DNA of 64,000 nt from Planctomycetaceae bacterium (GTDB lineage Bacteria > Planctomycetota > Planctomycetia > Planctomycetales > Planctomycetaceae): assembly GCA_021732995.1 (NCBI GenBank), contig JAKFWA010000024.1:1-64000 (forward strand), given 5' to 3'. Positions 18,618 to 28,995 of the stretch are shown piece by piece. The first letter of the stretch is position 1. Every line of letters starts with the position of its first letter. The position numbers and the translations under genes were made by a program. A model generated the notes under the pieces. It worked only from the letters and a program-made list of their open reading frames with translations. It was not told the DNA's origin and made no database searches.

Positions 18618-19490
18618 TTGAGTTTCACGCCTTCATTGCTGTCCTGGTCGTTTGGCACTCATCGGTTGGAACTGGGACGTTTGCCCTTGCTGATGGGCAT
18701 CGTCAACGTGACGCCCGACAGCTTTTCCGACGGCGGTAAGTTCCTGAATCGCGATGCCGCAGTTCAACACGCGCTGCAACTCGCCGCAGACGGAGCCGAC
18801 ATTCTGGATATCGGCGGCGAGTCCACCCGCCCCGGTGCTGCAATTGTGTCCGTTGACGAAGAACTGCAACGAGTCGTTCCGGTCATCGAGAGGTTGCGGT
18901 CTCAAACGGACAAGCTGATTTCGATCGACACCACCAAAGCCGCTGTTGCCAGACAAGCGCTGGCGGCCGGTGCGGACATCGTCAACGACATCTCCGGGCT
19001 GACCTTCGATGCGGAGATGATTCCCGTGTGTGCGGCGTCCGATTGCGGAATCATCGCCATGCACATTCAGGGCACTCCGAAAACCATGCAGTTGAACCCG
19101 ACTTACGAAGACGTCGTGGCCGAGGTCAGCCAATTCCTGAAGGATCGGCTCGCTGCCATGCAGGCAGCTGGCATCGCTCAGGAGCGAGTCGCGTTCGATC
19201 CCGGCATTGGCTTCGGCAAGACGGCTCAACACAACGTGCAATTGCTCGCCAACGTCAACCACCTGAGATCCAGCGGACGGCCGGTGCTCATCGGACATTC
19301 ACGCAAGCGGTTCATGTCGAAGGTCCTGGGGCGACCTGTCGATGAACTTTCGGCGGGCACATTAGGAGTAGCGATTGCCGTCGCGGCACAGGGGGCTGAT
19401 ATCATCCGGGTGCATGAGGTCCGTGAGACGCGCGACGCGTTGCTGGCCTGGCACACTATCACGCACGGTGTGCGATTGAAGGATGAATGA
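18618..19490 (+). CDS. folP: Dihydropteroate synthase FolP
   Basis: 290 aa TIM-barrel enzyme condensing 6-hydroxymethyl-dihydropterin pyrophosphate with p-aminobenzoate in folate synthesis. Signatures: 'MGIVNVTPDSFSDGG', 'DIGGESTRPGA', 'DIVNDISGL', 'DPGIGFGKT' and 'LIGHSRKRF'. The start is a TTG with GGAG eight bases upstream; no ATG lies at the right distance before the first motif. Its stop overlaps the folC start (ATGA), so the two are translationally coupled. Confidence 0.97.
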   Translation: MSFTPSLLSWSFGTHRLELGRLPLLMGIVNVTPDSFSDGGKFLNRDAAVQHALQLAADGADILDIGGESTRPGAAIVSVDEELQRVVPVIERLRSQTDKLISIDTTKAAVARQALAAGADIVNDISGLTFDAEMIPVCAASDCGIIAMHIQGTPKTMQLNPTYEDVVAEVSQFLKDRLAAMQAAGIAQERVAFDPGIGFGKTAQHNVQLLANVNHLRSSGRPVLIGHSRKRFMSKVLGRPVDELSAGTLGVAIAVAAQGADIIRVHEVRETRDALLAWHTITHGVRLKDE

Positions 19491-20890
19491 GCATGGCCAA
19501 CTTGCCACCGCGCGAGCTGCCCGTCTTGATTGAAACGTACGAGCAAGCGTTGGCGTTCCTGCATGGACGCATCAACTACGAACGTGTTTCGACGGCGTTG
19601 TCGGCGACGGACTTCAAACTCGACCGCATGCGCCACTTGCTGGCGCTGATGGGCGATCCGCAAGAACGCATTCCTGTCGTGCACATCGCCGGGACTAAGG
19701 GCAAGGGCTCAACCGCGGTCATGATCGAGGCCGGACTGCGTGCGTCTGGCTATTGCGTCGGACTATTTACCTCGCCGCACATCGAACATTTTGAAGAACG
19801 CATCCAGGTCAACGGCGAGATGATCCCGAAGGATGCTCTGGTGCGGCACGTGGCTCGGCTTGCTCATTTCGTCGAGCGCATTGATCGGGAGCATGCCGGA
19901 CTGAACCCCACGTTCTTTGAGCTGACGACGGCTCTAGGCTGGCTCTACTTCGAAGAGATGCAAACCGACATCGTCGTGCTTGAAGTGGGGCTCGGCGGTC
20001 GGTTGGATTCGACGAACGTCTGCCAACCTGAAGTGGCGGTCATCACGACGATCAGCCGCGACCACGTGAACGTGCTTGGCCATCGACTCGCGGAGATCGC
20101 CGCTGAGAAGTGCGGCATCATCAAACCGGGCATTCCGGTTGTCAGTGGCGTGCTGGCGTCGGACGCGCGATCCGTGGTCGCAGAGTTTGCGAAGACTCGA
20201 AACTCGCCGTTGAACCAACTGAGCGAACATTTTTCCTACGAGGTTCAAACCGAGGCCGCAGCATCGCACGTGACTGTTCACTGCGGAGATGAACGGCTCA
20301 AGGTGAGCTTGCCACTGCTGGGCTCGCATCAGGGGCACAATGCCGCGCTCGCGGTAACCGCGTTGCTGCAACTCCGACAACGCGGCTGGAAAATCGATGC
20401 GCAGCGAGTTGCCGAGGCGCTCTCGCACATCAGTTGGCCGGTGCGGATTGAATGCCTCAGCACCGCTCCGTATGTGATTCTGGATGCCGCTCACAACTGG
20501 GCCTCGGCTCAGGCACTGGTGCGTACCATCAACGATCTGCCTGTTCGAGGACGCCGCTACCTGATCATTGGGGGGACACTCGACAAAGACACGCCTGGGC
20601 TGTTGCGCGTCTTCCTGCAGGCGTTCGATACGATCATCGTCACGCAGTACATCTCCAATCCCCGTGCTGTGCCTTACCGCGATCTCGCCCGCACTGTCGC
20701 GTCAATGACCGCTCGAGAAGTACATGCCTTGCCGAGCCCTGTAGAAGCCTGGCACACCGCACGCAAGCTGATTTCTCCGGACGATCTGGTCTGCATTGCG
20801 GGGTCGTTCTTCCTGGCATCCGAGCTAAGACCACTGTTGCTGAGCGAGCTGAAATCAAGCGGTTTATTCAGCGATCCAGCAAAATCTTGA
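19487..20890 (+). CDS. folC: Folylpolyglutamate/dihydrofolate synthase FolC
   Basis: 467 aa Mur-ligase-type enzyme that adds Glu to dihydropteroate and folates. The ATP-binding loop 'HIAGTKGKGSTAVMIEA' and 'GLFTSPHIEHFEERIQV' are diagnostic, with 'EVGLGGRLDSTNV' and 'ISRDHVNVLG' further on and 'VILDAAHNWASAQAL' at the C-terminal domain start. Overlaps the folP stop by four bases, giving a two-gene folate operon. Confidence 0.97.
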   Translation: MSMANLPPRELPVLIETYEQALAFLHGRINYERVSTALSATDFKLDRMRHLLALMGDPQERIPVVHIAGTKGKGSTAVMIEAGLRASGYCVGLFTSPHIEHFEERIQVNGEMIPKDALVRHVARLAHFVERIDREHAGLNPTFFELTTALGWLYFEEMQTDIVVLEVGLGGRLDSTNVCQPEVAVITTISRDHVNVLGHRLAEIAAEKCGIIKPGIPVVSGVLASDARSVVAEFAKTRNSPLNQLSEHFSYEVQTEAAASHVTVHCGDERLKVSLPLLGSHQGHNAALAVTALLQLRQRGWKIDAQRVAEALSHISWPVRIECLSTAPYVILDAAHNWASAQALVRTINDLPVRGRRYLIIGGTLDKDTPGLLRVFLQAFDTIIVTQYISNPRAVPYRDLARTVASMTAREVHALPSPVEAWHTARKLISPDDLVCIAGSFFLASELRPLLLSELKSSGLFSDPAKS

Positions 20891-21053
20891 GGCATTCTGA
20901 GGCTTGAAAAAAGAATCTCACAGATTTGATCTATTCGTGTTTCAAGCATCTCGCTTAAACACCGCAACAATGATCTGTCAGCCTGCGCGAATTGGGAGAA
21001 CGCTTTATCAGGGATGAGGCGTAGCGCGGGGCGACTCAGGGAAGGGTGGGATC

Positions 21054-24000
21054 ATGCTTGGTTTTTCGATCCGCGGCGGTAATCGTCGCTGGGTAGCGGC
21101 GTTGTTGTTGGGCGGTTCAGTCCTGGGTTCGGTCGCTTATGCGCCGGCCGCAGATGACACTCAACTGCGCCCCATTCGTCGTCCGACGGACACGCAGGAC
21201 CTGACGACTGCGGTGATTCGTTCGCGAGCGGACGAAGCGGCCCGCTCGACTGAGCTGGATGCGCAGACGAAAGCGCGCATCGCGGACCTCTATCAGAACG
21301 CGCATGCCGAGTTGCTCAACAGTGAGGAAGAGTTGCGATCTGCTCGCACCTTCCAGACGCGCACCGATCAGCAGCGACTCAGTCGTATTGCGACGGAGAA
21401 ACGCGCCGAGATCGAACGCCTGAAGACGACCGAGCCCTGGCTGCCGACCTATCGCGATCAGGCGCAACTGCAAGAAGCGATCGGCGAGAAGGACGACGAA
21501 CTCAAGAAGCTGAAGTTCGCGGTCAATGAGTCCGAACGAGATATCAAGCAACGCGTCACTCGGCGGAACGAGATCCTTAAGGCTCTGCCGACTGCTCGAG
21601 CACAGCTCGACGACGCCACCGAGCAACTCGACTTCTCCAATACACCGGCCGAGCATCCGCTGCTGATGCTGGCTCACAAGACAGAGTTGCGGGCTCGCAA
21701 GCGCTTCCTGGAATACCACGTCGCGCGTCTGGAGCTGGAACAGGAAACCTACGACCAGGAAGACGCCTACGACGTACCGCGTTTGAACCGGTATGTGCTG
21801 TACCGTCGACTGGAACTGGCTGAGGCCGAGAAAGCCAAGCTCGACGAACGGCATCAAAAGTACGTCAGCGATCAGTCGCGGCTGTCCCTGCTAAAGGCCA
21901 ACGAAGAATTCGCACGGACCCATCCGCTGCTGAAACCGTATGCGGAGAAGAACGTCCAGCTCGCGAAGGAAACTCAAGAGCTATCCGAGCAGGTGACGGA
22001 ACTCGAAGCCAACGTGAAGAAGATGAAAGTTCTTCGCGAGGAGACCGAGGAGAAATTCGCGTACGTCAAGCAGAAAGAGAAAGCCATCGGCCAGACCGGT
22101 CCGATTGGCCTGCTGTTGCGCAAGACAAAAGCGGATCTGCCCGATCTGGCTCAACTGCAACGCAACGTAGCGACTCGCCGCGAGCAGATTGACGACTTGA
22201 ACTTCAAGATCCTCGGGATCGAAGACGATCTCAAGAAGTTTGTTGATATCTCCGCCATCGTTGCCCGGATTGTCGCGGAAGCGCCGGTGCTGGCCACGAG
22301 CGATGAATGGTCGACAACGCGCAATGACCCCATTGCCGAACTGCGACGCGGTGCGAAGTTCGCCATTGAACGGCAACACCAATACCTGAAGGCACTCAAG
22401 AACAAGTACAACCAGCAGTATCAGTTGTTGTGGGAGCTGGATGCCCACGAGCGTGAAGTCGTCAACACGACCTCCAAGTTCGCGAGCTACATCGACGAGC
22501 GAGTCCTGTGGATTCGCAGCGGTCGCCTGCTGGGACCATGGGATCTCGAACACGCGTCGAAGCAAGAGCTCGCGATGTTCGTGCCCGCCAACTGGGCGGG
22601 TGTCTTCAAGGCCTTGCACGCCGACTTCCGCCGCAGCCCCGAGATCACACTCGTCGCACTGCTAGTGTTCTTCTCAATGCTGCGGATGAACCGGATTGTG
22701 TCCCGGCATCTGGCTGAGATCAGCAGCGAAGCCGCCAAGCCAACCTGCACGGATCTGTGGCTGACGGCTCAAGTGCTTGGCCTGTCGGTCGTGCGATCCT
22801 TCGTGTTCCCGGTGGTGCCAGCGTTCTTTGGCTGGCGACTGCTGCAAGCGACTTCCGCCAGCACTTTCCCGATCACAGTGGCACAAGGCCTGTTGACCAT
22901 CGCCATCGTCGGATGGCCGATGCGACTGGTCTCCTTGCTCTGCAAACACGATGGTCTCGCCGAAGCACACCTGCAATGGTCTCACCATGCGTGTGACCTG
23001 GTTCGTCGCCACATGCGCTGGCTGATGGGTGCGGGACTAACGCTGGTCTTCGTCGGCGTGATTCTCGACAGGACCAGCCACGATGCCGATTACTCAGCAA
23101 TTGAACGCATGCTCTTCATTGGCGGCATGCTCGTGACTGCGGGCTTCTTCCGTCGGCTCTTCAAGCCGGAAACGGGAGTTCTGAAAGACGACGAACAGAC
23201 CGACAACGACGCGGAACCATCCTGGAATCTGCGAGTTCGTCAGGCTTGGTACTACGCCGCTCAGGCTGTTCCGGTCACGCTCGCCGTGATGTCGGTCCTG
23301 GGTTACGACTACACAGCGCGTCAGCTGAGTTGGAAGTTGATGACAACCAGCTGGCTCGCTTTCGGACTGGTGATCATCGCTGGCGTGATGATGCGGCAGG
23401 TCACTATTCGCCATCGCAAGCTGACCTACCAACTGACGGGCGCGTTCCCGGTTACGGGAACGTTCGGCAACGACGATACCGCCCGGCTGTATTACAGCAG
23501 CTCGACGGAATCCAACTTCGCACCGCGTGTCGCAGCGGAAGCAACTTCGCTTAACCGCATGCTGCATCAGACGACGAAACTGATTCGCACGATGGCTGTC
23601 GTGGGCTTCATGGCCGGCTGCTGGATGGTCTGGAGCGACGTCATTCCGGCACTCAAGATCTTCGATCAATGGCCGTTGTGGATGGTCGAAACAACGCAGA
23701 TCGACGACGCTGGCAAGTCCATCATCGTCAACGAACCTGTGACGATCCCGAACGTGGTGATGGCAATCATCCTCGCGACTTGCACCTGGGTCGCCGTTCG
23801 CAACCTGTCCGGTTTGCTGAACTTCACGCTGCTCGAAAAACTGCCAATCGACAAGGCCAGCCGCTATGCCGTGAACGCTCTCGCGAGCTACGCGGTGATG
23901 GTGTTGGGCACAATGGCCGTGTTCGGAACGCTCGGCGTGAGCTGGTCCAAAGTGCAATGGCTGGTAACCGCCCTCACCTTTGGTCTGGCGTTCGGCTTGC

Positions 24001-24608
24001 AGGAAGTATTCGCCAACTTTGTCTCGGGCATCATCATCCTGTTTGAACGTCCGTTGCGGATCGGTGATGTGGTGACGATTGGCGATGTCTCAGGCACCGT
24101 CAGCCAGATTCGTATGCGAGCCACGACGATCACCAACGGTGACCGTCAGGAATTCATTGTTCCCAACAAGGAATTCATTACTGGCCGCCTGCTGAATTGG
24201 ACGCTGTCTGACGAAGTGAATCGCATTATCCTGAATGTAGGTGTGGCTTACGGGTCTGACGTGGACAAGGTTCGCAACTTGATCCTGCAAGTCGCGAGTC
24301 GCCATATCCACCTGCTCCGTGATCCCGAGCCGACTGTCACCTTCGAAAGCTTCGGCGACAGCTCGTTGCTGTTCACTCTGCGAGCGTTCCTACCGACCAT
24401 GGAACATCGCCGACAAACTTCGAGCGACCTGCATACGCAGATCTACAAAGCACTCAACGAGCACGGCATCGAGATGGCCTTCCCGCAGCAGGATATCCAT
24501 ATCAAGACCCTGCCGCCGGAGCTGACTCGAGCATTCAGCGCTACGACTCCTCAGCAAGGTAAGCAGGAACCGCCGAAACCCGGCACTCCGATCAGCCGCG
24601 TGGCGTAG
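21054..24608 (+). CDS. Large MscS-family mechanosensitive channel (MscK-like)
   Basis: 1184 aa. Signal peptide at the N-terminus (cleavage near SVAYAPAADD), then a periplasmic region of about 500 residues rich in Glu, Lys and Leu that reads as coiled coil, then about ten membrane segments, and the MscS core in the last 250 residues: 'FGLAFGLQEVFANFVSGI', 'ERPLRIGDVVTIG', 'GTVSQIRMRATTI' and 'VPNKEFITGRLLNWTL'. Size and layout match MscK/KefA-type channels that release solutes on hypo-osmotic shock. The C-terminal 50 residues are Pro/Gln-rich. Terminator at 24693-24735. Confidence 0.93.
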   Translation: MLGFSIRGGNRRWVAALLLGGSVLGSVAYAPAADDTQLRPIRRPTDTQDLTTAVIRSRADEAARSTELDAQTKARIADLYQNAHAELLNSEEELRSARTFQTRTDQQRLSRIATEKRAEIERLKTTEPWLPTYRDQAQLQEAIGEKDDELKKLKFAVNESERDIKQRVTRRNEILKALPTARAQLDDATEQLDFSNTPAEHPLLMLAHKTELRARKRFLEYHVARLELEQETYDQEDAYDVPRLNRYVLYRRLELAEAEKAKLDERHQKYVSDQSRLSLLKANEEFARTHPLLKPYAEKNVQLAKETQELSEQVTELEANVKKMKVLREETEEKFAYVKQKEKAIGQTGPIGLLLRKTKADLPDLAQLQRNVATRREQIDDLNFKILGIEDDLKKFVDISAIVARIVAEAPVLATSDEWSTTRNDPIAELRRGAKFAIERQHQYLKALKNKYNQQYQLLWELDAHEREVVNTTSKFASYIDERVLWIRSGRLLGPWDLEHASKQELAMFVPANWAGVFKALHADFRRSPEITLVALLVFFSMLRMNRIVSRHLAEISSEAAKPTCTDLWLTAQVLGLSVVRSFVFPVVPAFFGWRLLQATSASTFPITVAQGLLTIAIVGWPMRLVSLLCKHDGLAEAHLQWSHHACDLVRRHMRWLMGAGLTLVFVGVILDRTSHDADYSAIERMLFIGGMLVTAGFFRRLFKPETGVLKDDEQTDNDAEPSWNLRVRQAWYYAAQAVPVTLAVMSVLGYDYTARQLSWKLMTTSWLAFGLVIIAGVMMRQVTIRHRKLTYQLTGAFPVTGTFGNDDTARLYYSSSTESNFAPRVAAEATSLNRMLHQTTKLIRTMAVVGFMAGCWMVWSDVIPALKIFDQWPLWMVETTQIDDAGKSIIVNEPVTIPNVVMAIILATCTWVAVRNLSGLLNFTLLEKLPIDKASRYAVNALASYAVMVLGTMAVFGTLGVSWSKVQWLVTALTFGLAFGLQEVFANFVSGIIILFERPLRIGDVVTIGDVSGTVSQIRMRATTITNGDRQEFIVPNKEFITGRLLNWTLSDEVNRIILNVGVAYGSDVDKVRNLILQVASRHIHLLRDPEPTVTFESFGDSSLLFTLRAFLPTMEHRRQTSSDLHTQIYKALNEHGIEMAFPQQDIHIKTLPPELTRAFSATTPQQGKQEPPKPGTPISRVA

Positions 24609-24627
24609 GACTGGCATGCCAAGTGCT

Positions 24628-24735
24628 CCGGACATCTTGTCCGGCTGTCGAACAGGATTGTCCGACCTACGAAACAGTTGAAACCGAAACTCAGAACCTC
24701 GCACGATCATCACGATCTGCGAGGTTCTTTTATTT
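24628..24735 (+). terminator. Terminator region after the MscS-family gene
   Basis: A small 7-bp hairpin (24628-24644, CCGGACA/TGTCCGG) is followed by the main terminator: an 11-bp perfect stem (24693-24703 with 24718-24728) and TTTTATTT. The intervening CCGGACA/TTGTCCG elements look like a short dispersed repeat. Confidence 0.8.
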
Positions 24736-26136
24736 CGCGGGTGCGCACGACGCGGGCTCGGCCGGTACCTGCGCTCCCGTGCCAGTGCTCCGAGCCCTGC
24801 CGATCTGCGCCTCGAGCAGTTTGTGGCGACGCACCTTGCGGACAACGAAACGCAATCCATCGCGCTCAAAGATATCCGCTCCGCGCGGCGGGCGACCGAG
24901 TTGAGCGATCACCCACTCGTTGAGGTTGCGTGCAGCACCCATCTCTGATTCAACCGAGGGCAGTGTTAAGCCGGTTGCCTCGTGCAGCTTGGACAGCGAG
25001 ATTCCGCCGCCCACGATCCATGCCGCGCCCGCAGAAATCACTTGAGCAGGCAGGCGGTCGTACTCGTCCTGAATGTCTCCGATCAGTTCCTCGACGATGT
25101 CCTCAACGGTGATCATGCCGACGATCTGGCGCTGCTCGTCACGCACCAGAGCGATGTGCGTATGATTGTGAGCCATCAGCTCCAGACACGCCGCCAGGGA
25201 CAGGTTGTCAGCCATTGACGGCAATGTTCGCAGTACGCCACGCAACGATGGTTCATCAGGATTCAATCGCAGTTCCGCGACGACATCCTTGAAGTTCACG
25301 TAGCCAATGATCGATTGCGGATCGTGCTCGCGTTCGCAGACGGGATATCGCGTGTGCATGTCGAGATGCGCTTTGATCAGCGCGTCCAGCATGGAACTGT
25401 CCGCCGAGAGCATCGCAATGTGCTCAGCCGGCAGCATGATCTCATTCACCTTCCGGCTCGAGAGTCGCACGGCCTGCAGAATGATGCCCTCTTCACGTCC
25501 GCCGATAAGTCGCGATGTCCGAGCCAGCGCGGCGATGGCTCGCAGTTCCTGCAGCTCGGCTTCTTCGTCTTTATGCTGTCCCGGAACTTTGGGCTGCCAG
25601 CGTTCGCTCCAGCTCATAATGGACATGACGGCCGCTTCCAACAGCCAGACAGCGGGCCAGACACTGGATGAGAACAAACGCATGGGCGGCGATAGCTTGA
25701 GGCACACCCATTCTTTGTTGCGTAGAGCAAACACCTTCGGAATCAGCTCACCAAAGACGATGGTGACGATGCTCAACGGCACGACCACGATCCCGATGGC
25801 CATGACGTCCGCGGCCATCGGAGGCAGACCGAGAGTTTCGAAATAGGGCGACAGACTCTCTTCGGCACCTGCACCACCTGTGGCAGCAGCGATAGCGCCC
25901 ACCAGCGTGATGCCCAATTGGACGACGGCCAGACTGGCCTCCATGTTCTGCTTCATCCAGCGTGCAGCGGATGCGCCGCGGCGATGCTCATCGGCCAGCA
26001 ATTGCAAGCGGGCCAATGTGACTGACGCCAACGCAATCTCGTAAGCGGCGAAGACCGCGTTCACGGCCACCATCGCGGCAATTACGACCCATTCAATTCC
26101 AAACACAGTTGAATCCTTAGTCCGTGCCGCATTCAT
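24730..26136 (-). CDS. CNNM/CorC-type membrane protein (DUF21 + CBS pair)
   Basis: 468 aa. The N-terminal DUF21 transmembrane domain starts with 'FGIEWVVIAAMVAVNAVFAA' and includes 'AVVQLGITLVGAIAAATGG' and 'FGELIPKVFALRNKEW'. A CBS-domain pair follows ('MLPAEHIAMLSADSSMLDAL', 'DEQRQIVGMITVEDIVEEL'), then a C-terminal CorC_HlyC domain. The family includes Mg2+/Co2+ efflux proteins related to eukaryotic CNNM; the older label is hemolysin C-type. The stop codon lies within the T-tract of the opposite-strand terminator, so the two genes converge tightly. Confidence 0.92.
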   Translation of the reverse strand: MNAARTKDSTVFGIEWVVIAAMVAVNAVFAAYEIALASVTLARLQLLADEHRRGASAARWMKQNMEASLAVVQLGITLVGAIAAATGGAGAEESLSPYFETLGLPPMAADVMAIGIVVVPLSIVTIVFGELIPKVFALRNKEWVCLKLSPPMRLFSSSVWPAVWLLEAAVMSIMSWSERWQPKVPGQHKDEEAELQELRAIAALARTSRLIGGREEGIILQAVRLSSRKVNEIMLPAEHIAMLSADSSMLDALIKAHLDMHTRYPVCEREHDPQSIIGYVNFKDVVAELRLNPDEPSLRGVLRTLPSMADNLSLAACLELMAHNHTHIALVRDEQRQIVGMITVEDIVEELIGDIQDEYDRLPAQVISAGAAWIVGGGISLSKLHEATGLTLPSVESEMGAARNLNEWVIAQLGRPPRGADIFERDGLRFVVRKVRRHKLLEAQIGRARSTGTGAQVPAEPASCAPAK

Positions 26137-26309
26137 GTCTGCGAATGCAACAACTTCTGGCTAATAGATTCAAGCAGCGCGCAAAGGTTCGCTCCAGCTA
26201 ACTCCGTAATGTTCATGCAGGAGAACGGAAAAGGGTCAGCAGGCCCCTGCAATATCCAGGCACGTGAATGACTGGAGCGGCTAATTGCAGGAAGCCTGCG
26301 ACTCTCACG

Positions 26310-27773
26310 TCACTTCACTAAACGGGGTGAGGTGTAGACGCCATCGCTCATATTATTGCCGGATCGCCAGGCTTCGGTGCCGGTTGCGCCGCAAACGCTG
26401 TAGCGGGAATAGATTGCCGGCTGCAGTTTGAGAAAACGAATCGGGCCAGTGAGGTTCACATCAGTCACCACCACCGCGCCCCAGCCCACAAACTTGAACG
26501 TATGCGAAGCTCCGAGCGCGTCGGTCACTTTCTGCACGGTTCCTGGCAGGGTGGCATACAGTGGCAAAATACGCGGCTGGCCGATGATGCTGCGTAACGA
26601 GGCTTCGCATTCATCAGGAAGTTCAAAGAACCCTTTCGCTTCGAACGGCAGCCAGACGCGCTGATCGCTGGTGGTGCTCAAGGATTGAATATCGCTCTGC
26701 GACAAGCCGTTTATGATGATCTGATTCAACAGAGCGGCGTTGGGGGTGGATCGGCTCGACCGGGGGATGTCGAGCGTCACCACCGTGCTGGGGACTCTTT
26801 CAACTGTCGATAGCAACTGACCAAGGAGGCCAGTCTTCTTGACGATTCGTAACTGATCCGCGAGTAGTAACACTTCCCAGATGCCATCCGGCTCCTGGGT
26901 CACAGTCGTCATGCCGCGTTGCCACTTGGCGTCGTCGAGCACATGAATGGGCGACCCTAATAGATCGACTGGCAGTGATTGCGTCAGTCCGCCCAGTAAA
27001 CCGAGCAACGACGTGCCACCGAGGAGTTGATCCAGAGACAGTAAGTCGACATCAATGCCGAGCGGCGTGAGATCCAGTGCATTGACTTCGCCATTCGTGA
27101 AGCGGATCGCGTTCCAGATGGTGATATCCATCGCCAGCGGCAGCACCTTGTCTCCGGTCGCAACGCCATAGCCACGCAGCACAGTCGCCGAAGATCGCGC
27201 CGCAATGCGCGTATTGCTGGTCCCGAGCGCCGGTGCGAAGAAGAGTTTCAGACAACCGTTCGTCTGCTCGTCCAGGCGGACCGTCGCTTGCACGGAGTTC
27301 ACGAATCCCTGATCTGAAGTCCGCAACTGCAACATTTCCAGCAGCGAATCGACCTGATCGATCGTGCTGGGTGGACCAAGCATGATGCCTCCATCATCGA
27401 TCGAGAACCGCAGGTCGTCTCTCAGCAGCGACGGATTGGTCACGTCAGCCACGCGATTCTTTGCGGCCAGTTGCTGAGCCGACGTGATCGCGGGTTCCAA
27501 GTCTTGTTCAGGGAGCACCGGCTTATAGATCGGCAACGCGAGCGGCAACTTGATCGCCGTTTGAGGATGCGGATCCGGGTACAGTTCCTGCGCCGCGGCC
27601 AATGCCGCTGCGTCAGCGGAATTCTGAGCAGCAGCCTTCGACACGGCGATATGGCCGATGTCGACAGACAGCGCAAGGAACGCAACGACAAGACACAGGC
27701 AGAGTGCGGCCAGTACAACCACAGCTCCGCAGGGATGTGCATGAGCTCTGTGGGGGAAACGAGAGCTTTGCAT
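26310..27773 (-). CDS. TadG-like protein (Flp pilus-type, vWA-less)
   Basis: 487 aa. One N-terminal membrane helix ('AVVVLAALCLCLVVAFLALS') is followed by 'VDIGHIAVSKAAAQNSADAAALAAAQEL', the pattern of the TadE/TadG pseudopilin-like N-terminus. The rest is a large extracytoplasmic domain with an 'AARSSATVLRGYG' segment also usual in this family. The longest frame begins at a GTG (27818), but the ATG at 27773 has GGGAG eight bases upstream and is chosen. No other tad genes are nearby. Likely anchored outside the membrane; role unknown. Confidence 0.85.
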   Translation of the reverse strand: MQSSRFPHRAHAHPCGAVVVLAALCLCLVVAFLALSVDIGHIAVSKAAAQNSADAAALAAAQELYPDPHPQTAIKLPLALPIYKPVLPEQDLEPAITSAQQLAAKNRVADVTNPSLLRDDLRFSIDDGGIMLGPPSTIDQVDSLLEMLQLRTSDQGFVNSVQATVRLDEQTNGCLKLFFAPALGTSNTRIAARSSATVLRGYGVATGDKVLPLAMDITIWNAIRFTNGEVNALDLTPLGIDVDLLSLDQLLGGTSLLGLLGGLTQSLPVDLLGSPIHVLDDAKWQRGMTTVTQEPDGIWEVLLLADQLRIVKKTGLLGQLLSTVERVPSTVVTLDIPRSSRSTPNAALLNQIIINGLSQSDIQSLSTTSDQRVWLPFEAKGFFELPDECEASLRSIIGQPRILPLYATLPGTVQKVTDALGASHTFKFVGWGAVVVTDVNLTGPIRFLKLQPAIYSRYSVCGATGTEAWRSGNNMSDGVYTSPRLVK

Positions 27774-28079
27774 GGGATTATCTCCCGCAGTAAACGCGAC
27801 ACGACGCATTCGGAACACACCAACTAGAGCACATATTTAAAAGTACACTAGTGATATCGCGTCAATATCCAGGCGGCAATCCGCAGAACGGTCCGGCGGC
27901 GCCGACCTTGCGGGATGCGCGGTTCCGCCGTGCGGGGATTTCGCTCAGCGGACGCAAGATTCAGCGATTTCCCCGCAGTCCATCGCGTCGCCGTAGCGGG
28001 CCTGTATCCTGCGTGTACAGCGGCGAGATCACTAGCCGCGATTCTTCTCAGAGTTCATCAAACAACTGGACGTCACGGC
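27774..28079. other. Divergent intergenic region
   Basis: 306 bp between the TadG-like and ATP-grasp genes. An AT-rich patch near 27830-27870 (CATATTTAAAAGTACACTAGTGA core) is the only likely promoter zone. The plus-strand frame of the ATP-grasp gene stays open through much of it, but the codon content (Arg/Ala-rich) does not look coding. Confidence 0.5.
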
Positions 28080-28988
28080 ATGAAGCTGGGTGTACTGGCC
28101 AACTCGACAAGCTGGTATTGGCATGAATTGGAACGCGTCGCCGTCGCACGCGGCCATCAATGTCAGCGATATGAGTTCGGTCTGTTGCACGCGCGTTGCG
28201 GGTTCGAGTCTGGCAATGTTGAACAAGCAGAATTGTCTCTGAGCCAACTGGATACGCTGGTCATTCGGACGATGCCGCCGGGAACTCTGGAACAAGTTGT
28301 CTTCCGCATGGACGCGTTGGCGCAACTACAGCGGGATGGTGTCGACATCATTAACCCGCCGAAGTCGATTGAATGCGCGACTGACAAGTACCTGACGACG
28401 GCCAGACTGGAAGCGGCTGGCCTGCCGGTGCCGCGCACCATCGTCTGTCAGGAAACAGAGTCCGCGATGGCGGCTTTTGAAGCACTTGGCGGCGATGTGG
28501 TCATCAAGCCGATCTTTGGCGCCGAAGGTCGGGGCATCTGCCGAGTCAGTGATCCAGATCTCGCCTTTCGTACGTTCCGCACGCTCGAACGCACCGGTGC
28601 GGTCATCTACGCGCAGAAGTTCATTCCTCATGCGGGCTTTGATGTCCGCGTGCTAGTGCTCAGAGGGCGGGTGCTCGGCGGCATGAAGCGTTTCGGTGCC
28701 GATGGTGACTTCCGCACAAACTGTTCGCGGAACGGTCGCGGCGAGGCTTATCAGCCATCCAACACGGAATGCGAGTGGGCTCTGCGTGCGGCAGACGCGT
28801 GCGGTGCGGTCATCGCCGGGATTGACCTGCTCTACGATGCGGCTGGTCGCGGCTATGTCATCGAGGTCAATGCGGTACCCGGCTGGCAGGCATTCAATCG
28901 CGCCAACCGAGTGAACATTGCTGAGGCCCTGATTGAGGATCTCGAACAGCATGTCGACACTACCAGATCCAGCGCCGCACGCGCCTGA
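28080..28988 (+). CDS. RimK/MptN-type ATP-grasp ligase
   Basis: 302 aa from the chosen ATG; the frame is open 165 bp further up but homology-like content starts here (MKLGVLANSTSWYW). ATP-grasp features: 'NPPKSIECATDKYLT', 'GGDVVIKPIFGAEGRGI', 'YAQKFIPHAGFDVRVLVL' and the metal/ATP site 'AGIDLLYDAAGRGYVIEVNA'. Members ligate glutamate to protein S6 (RimK), coenzyme F420 or tetrahydromethanopterin (CofF/MptN). Because planctomycetes often carry the H4MPT C1 pathway, an MptN-like role is plausible, but nothing next to it proves this. It ends 7 bp from the converging upp gene. Confidence 0.88.
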   Translation: MKLGVLANSTSWYWHELERVAVARGHQCQRYEFGLLHARCGFESGNVEQAELSLSQLDTLVIRTMPPGTLEQVVFRMDALAQLQRDGVDIINPPKSIECATDKYLTTARLEAAGLPVPRTIVCQETESAMAAFEALGGDVVIKPIFGAEGRGICRVSDPDLAFRTFRTLERTGAVIYAQKFIPHAGFDVRVLVLRGRVLGGMKRFGADGDFRTNCSRNGRGEAYQPSNTECEWALRAADACGAVIAGIDLLYDAAGRGYVIEVNAVPGWQAFNRANRVNIAEALIEDLEQHVDTTRSSAARA

Positions 28989-28995
28989 GGACGAG

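Noticed and set aside
26310-27773. Complete Tad/Flp pilus locus
   Set aside because: Only one TadG-like gene; no TadA, TadB, CpaB or RcpA genes nearby.
27915-28079. N-terminal extension of the ATP-grasp ligase
   Set aside because: 55 residues without family similarity; the ATG at 28080 begins the conserved fold.
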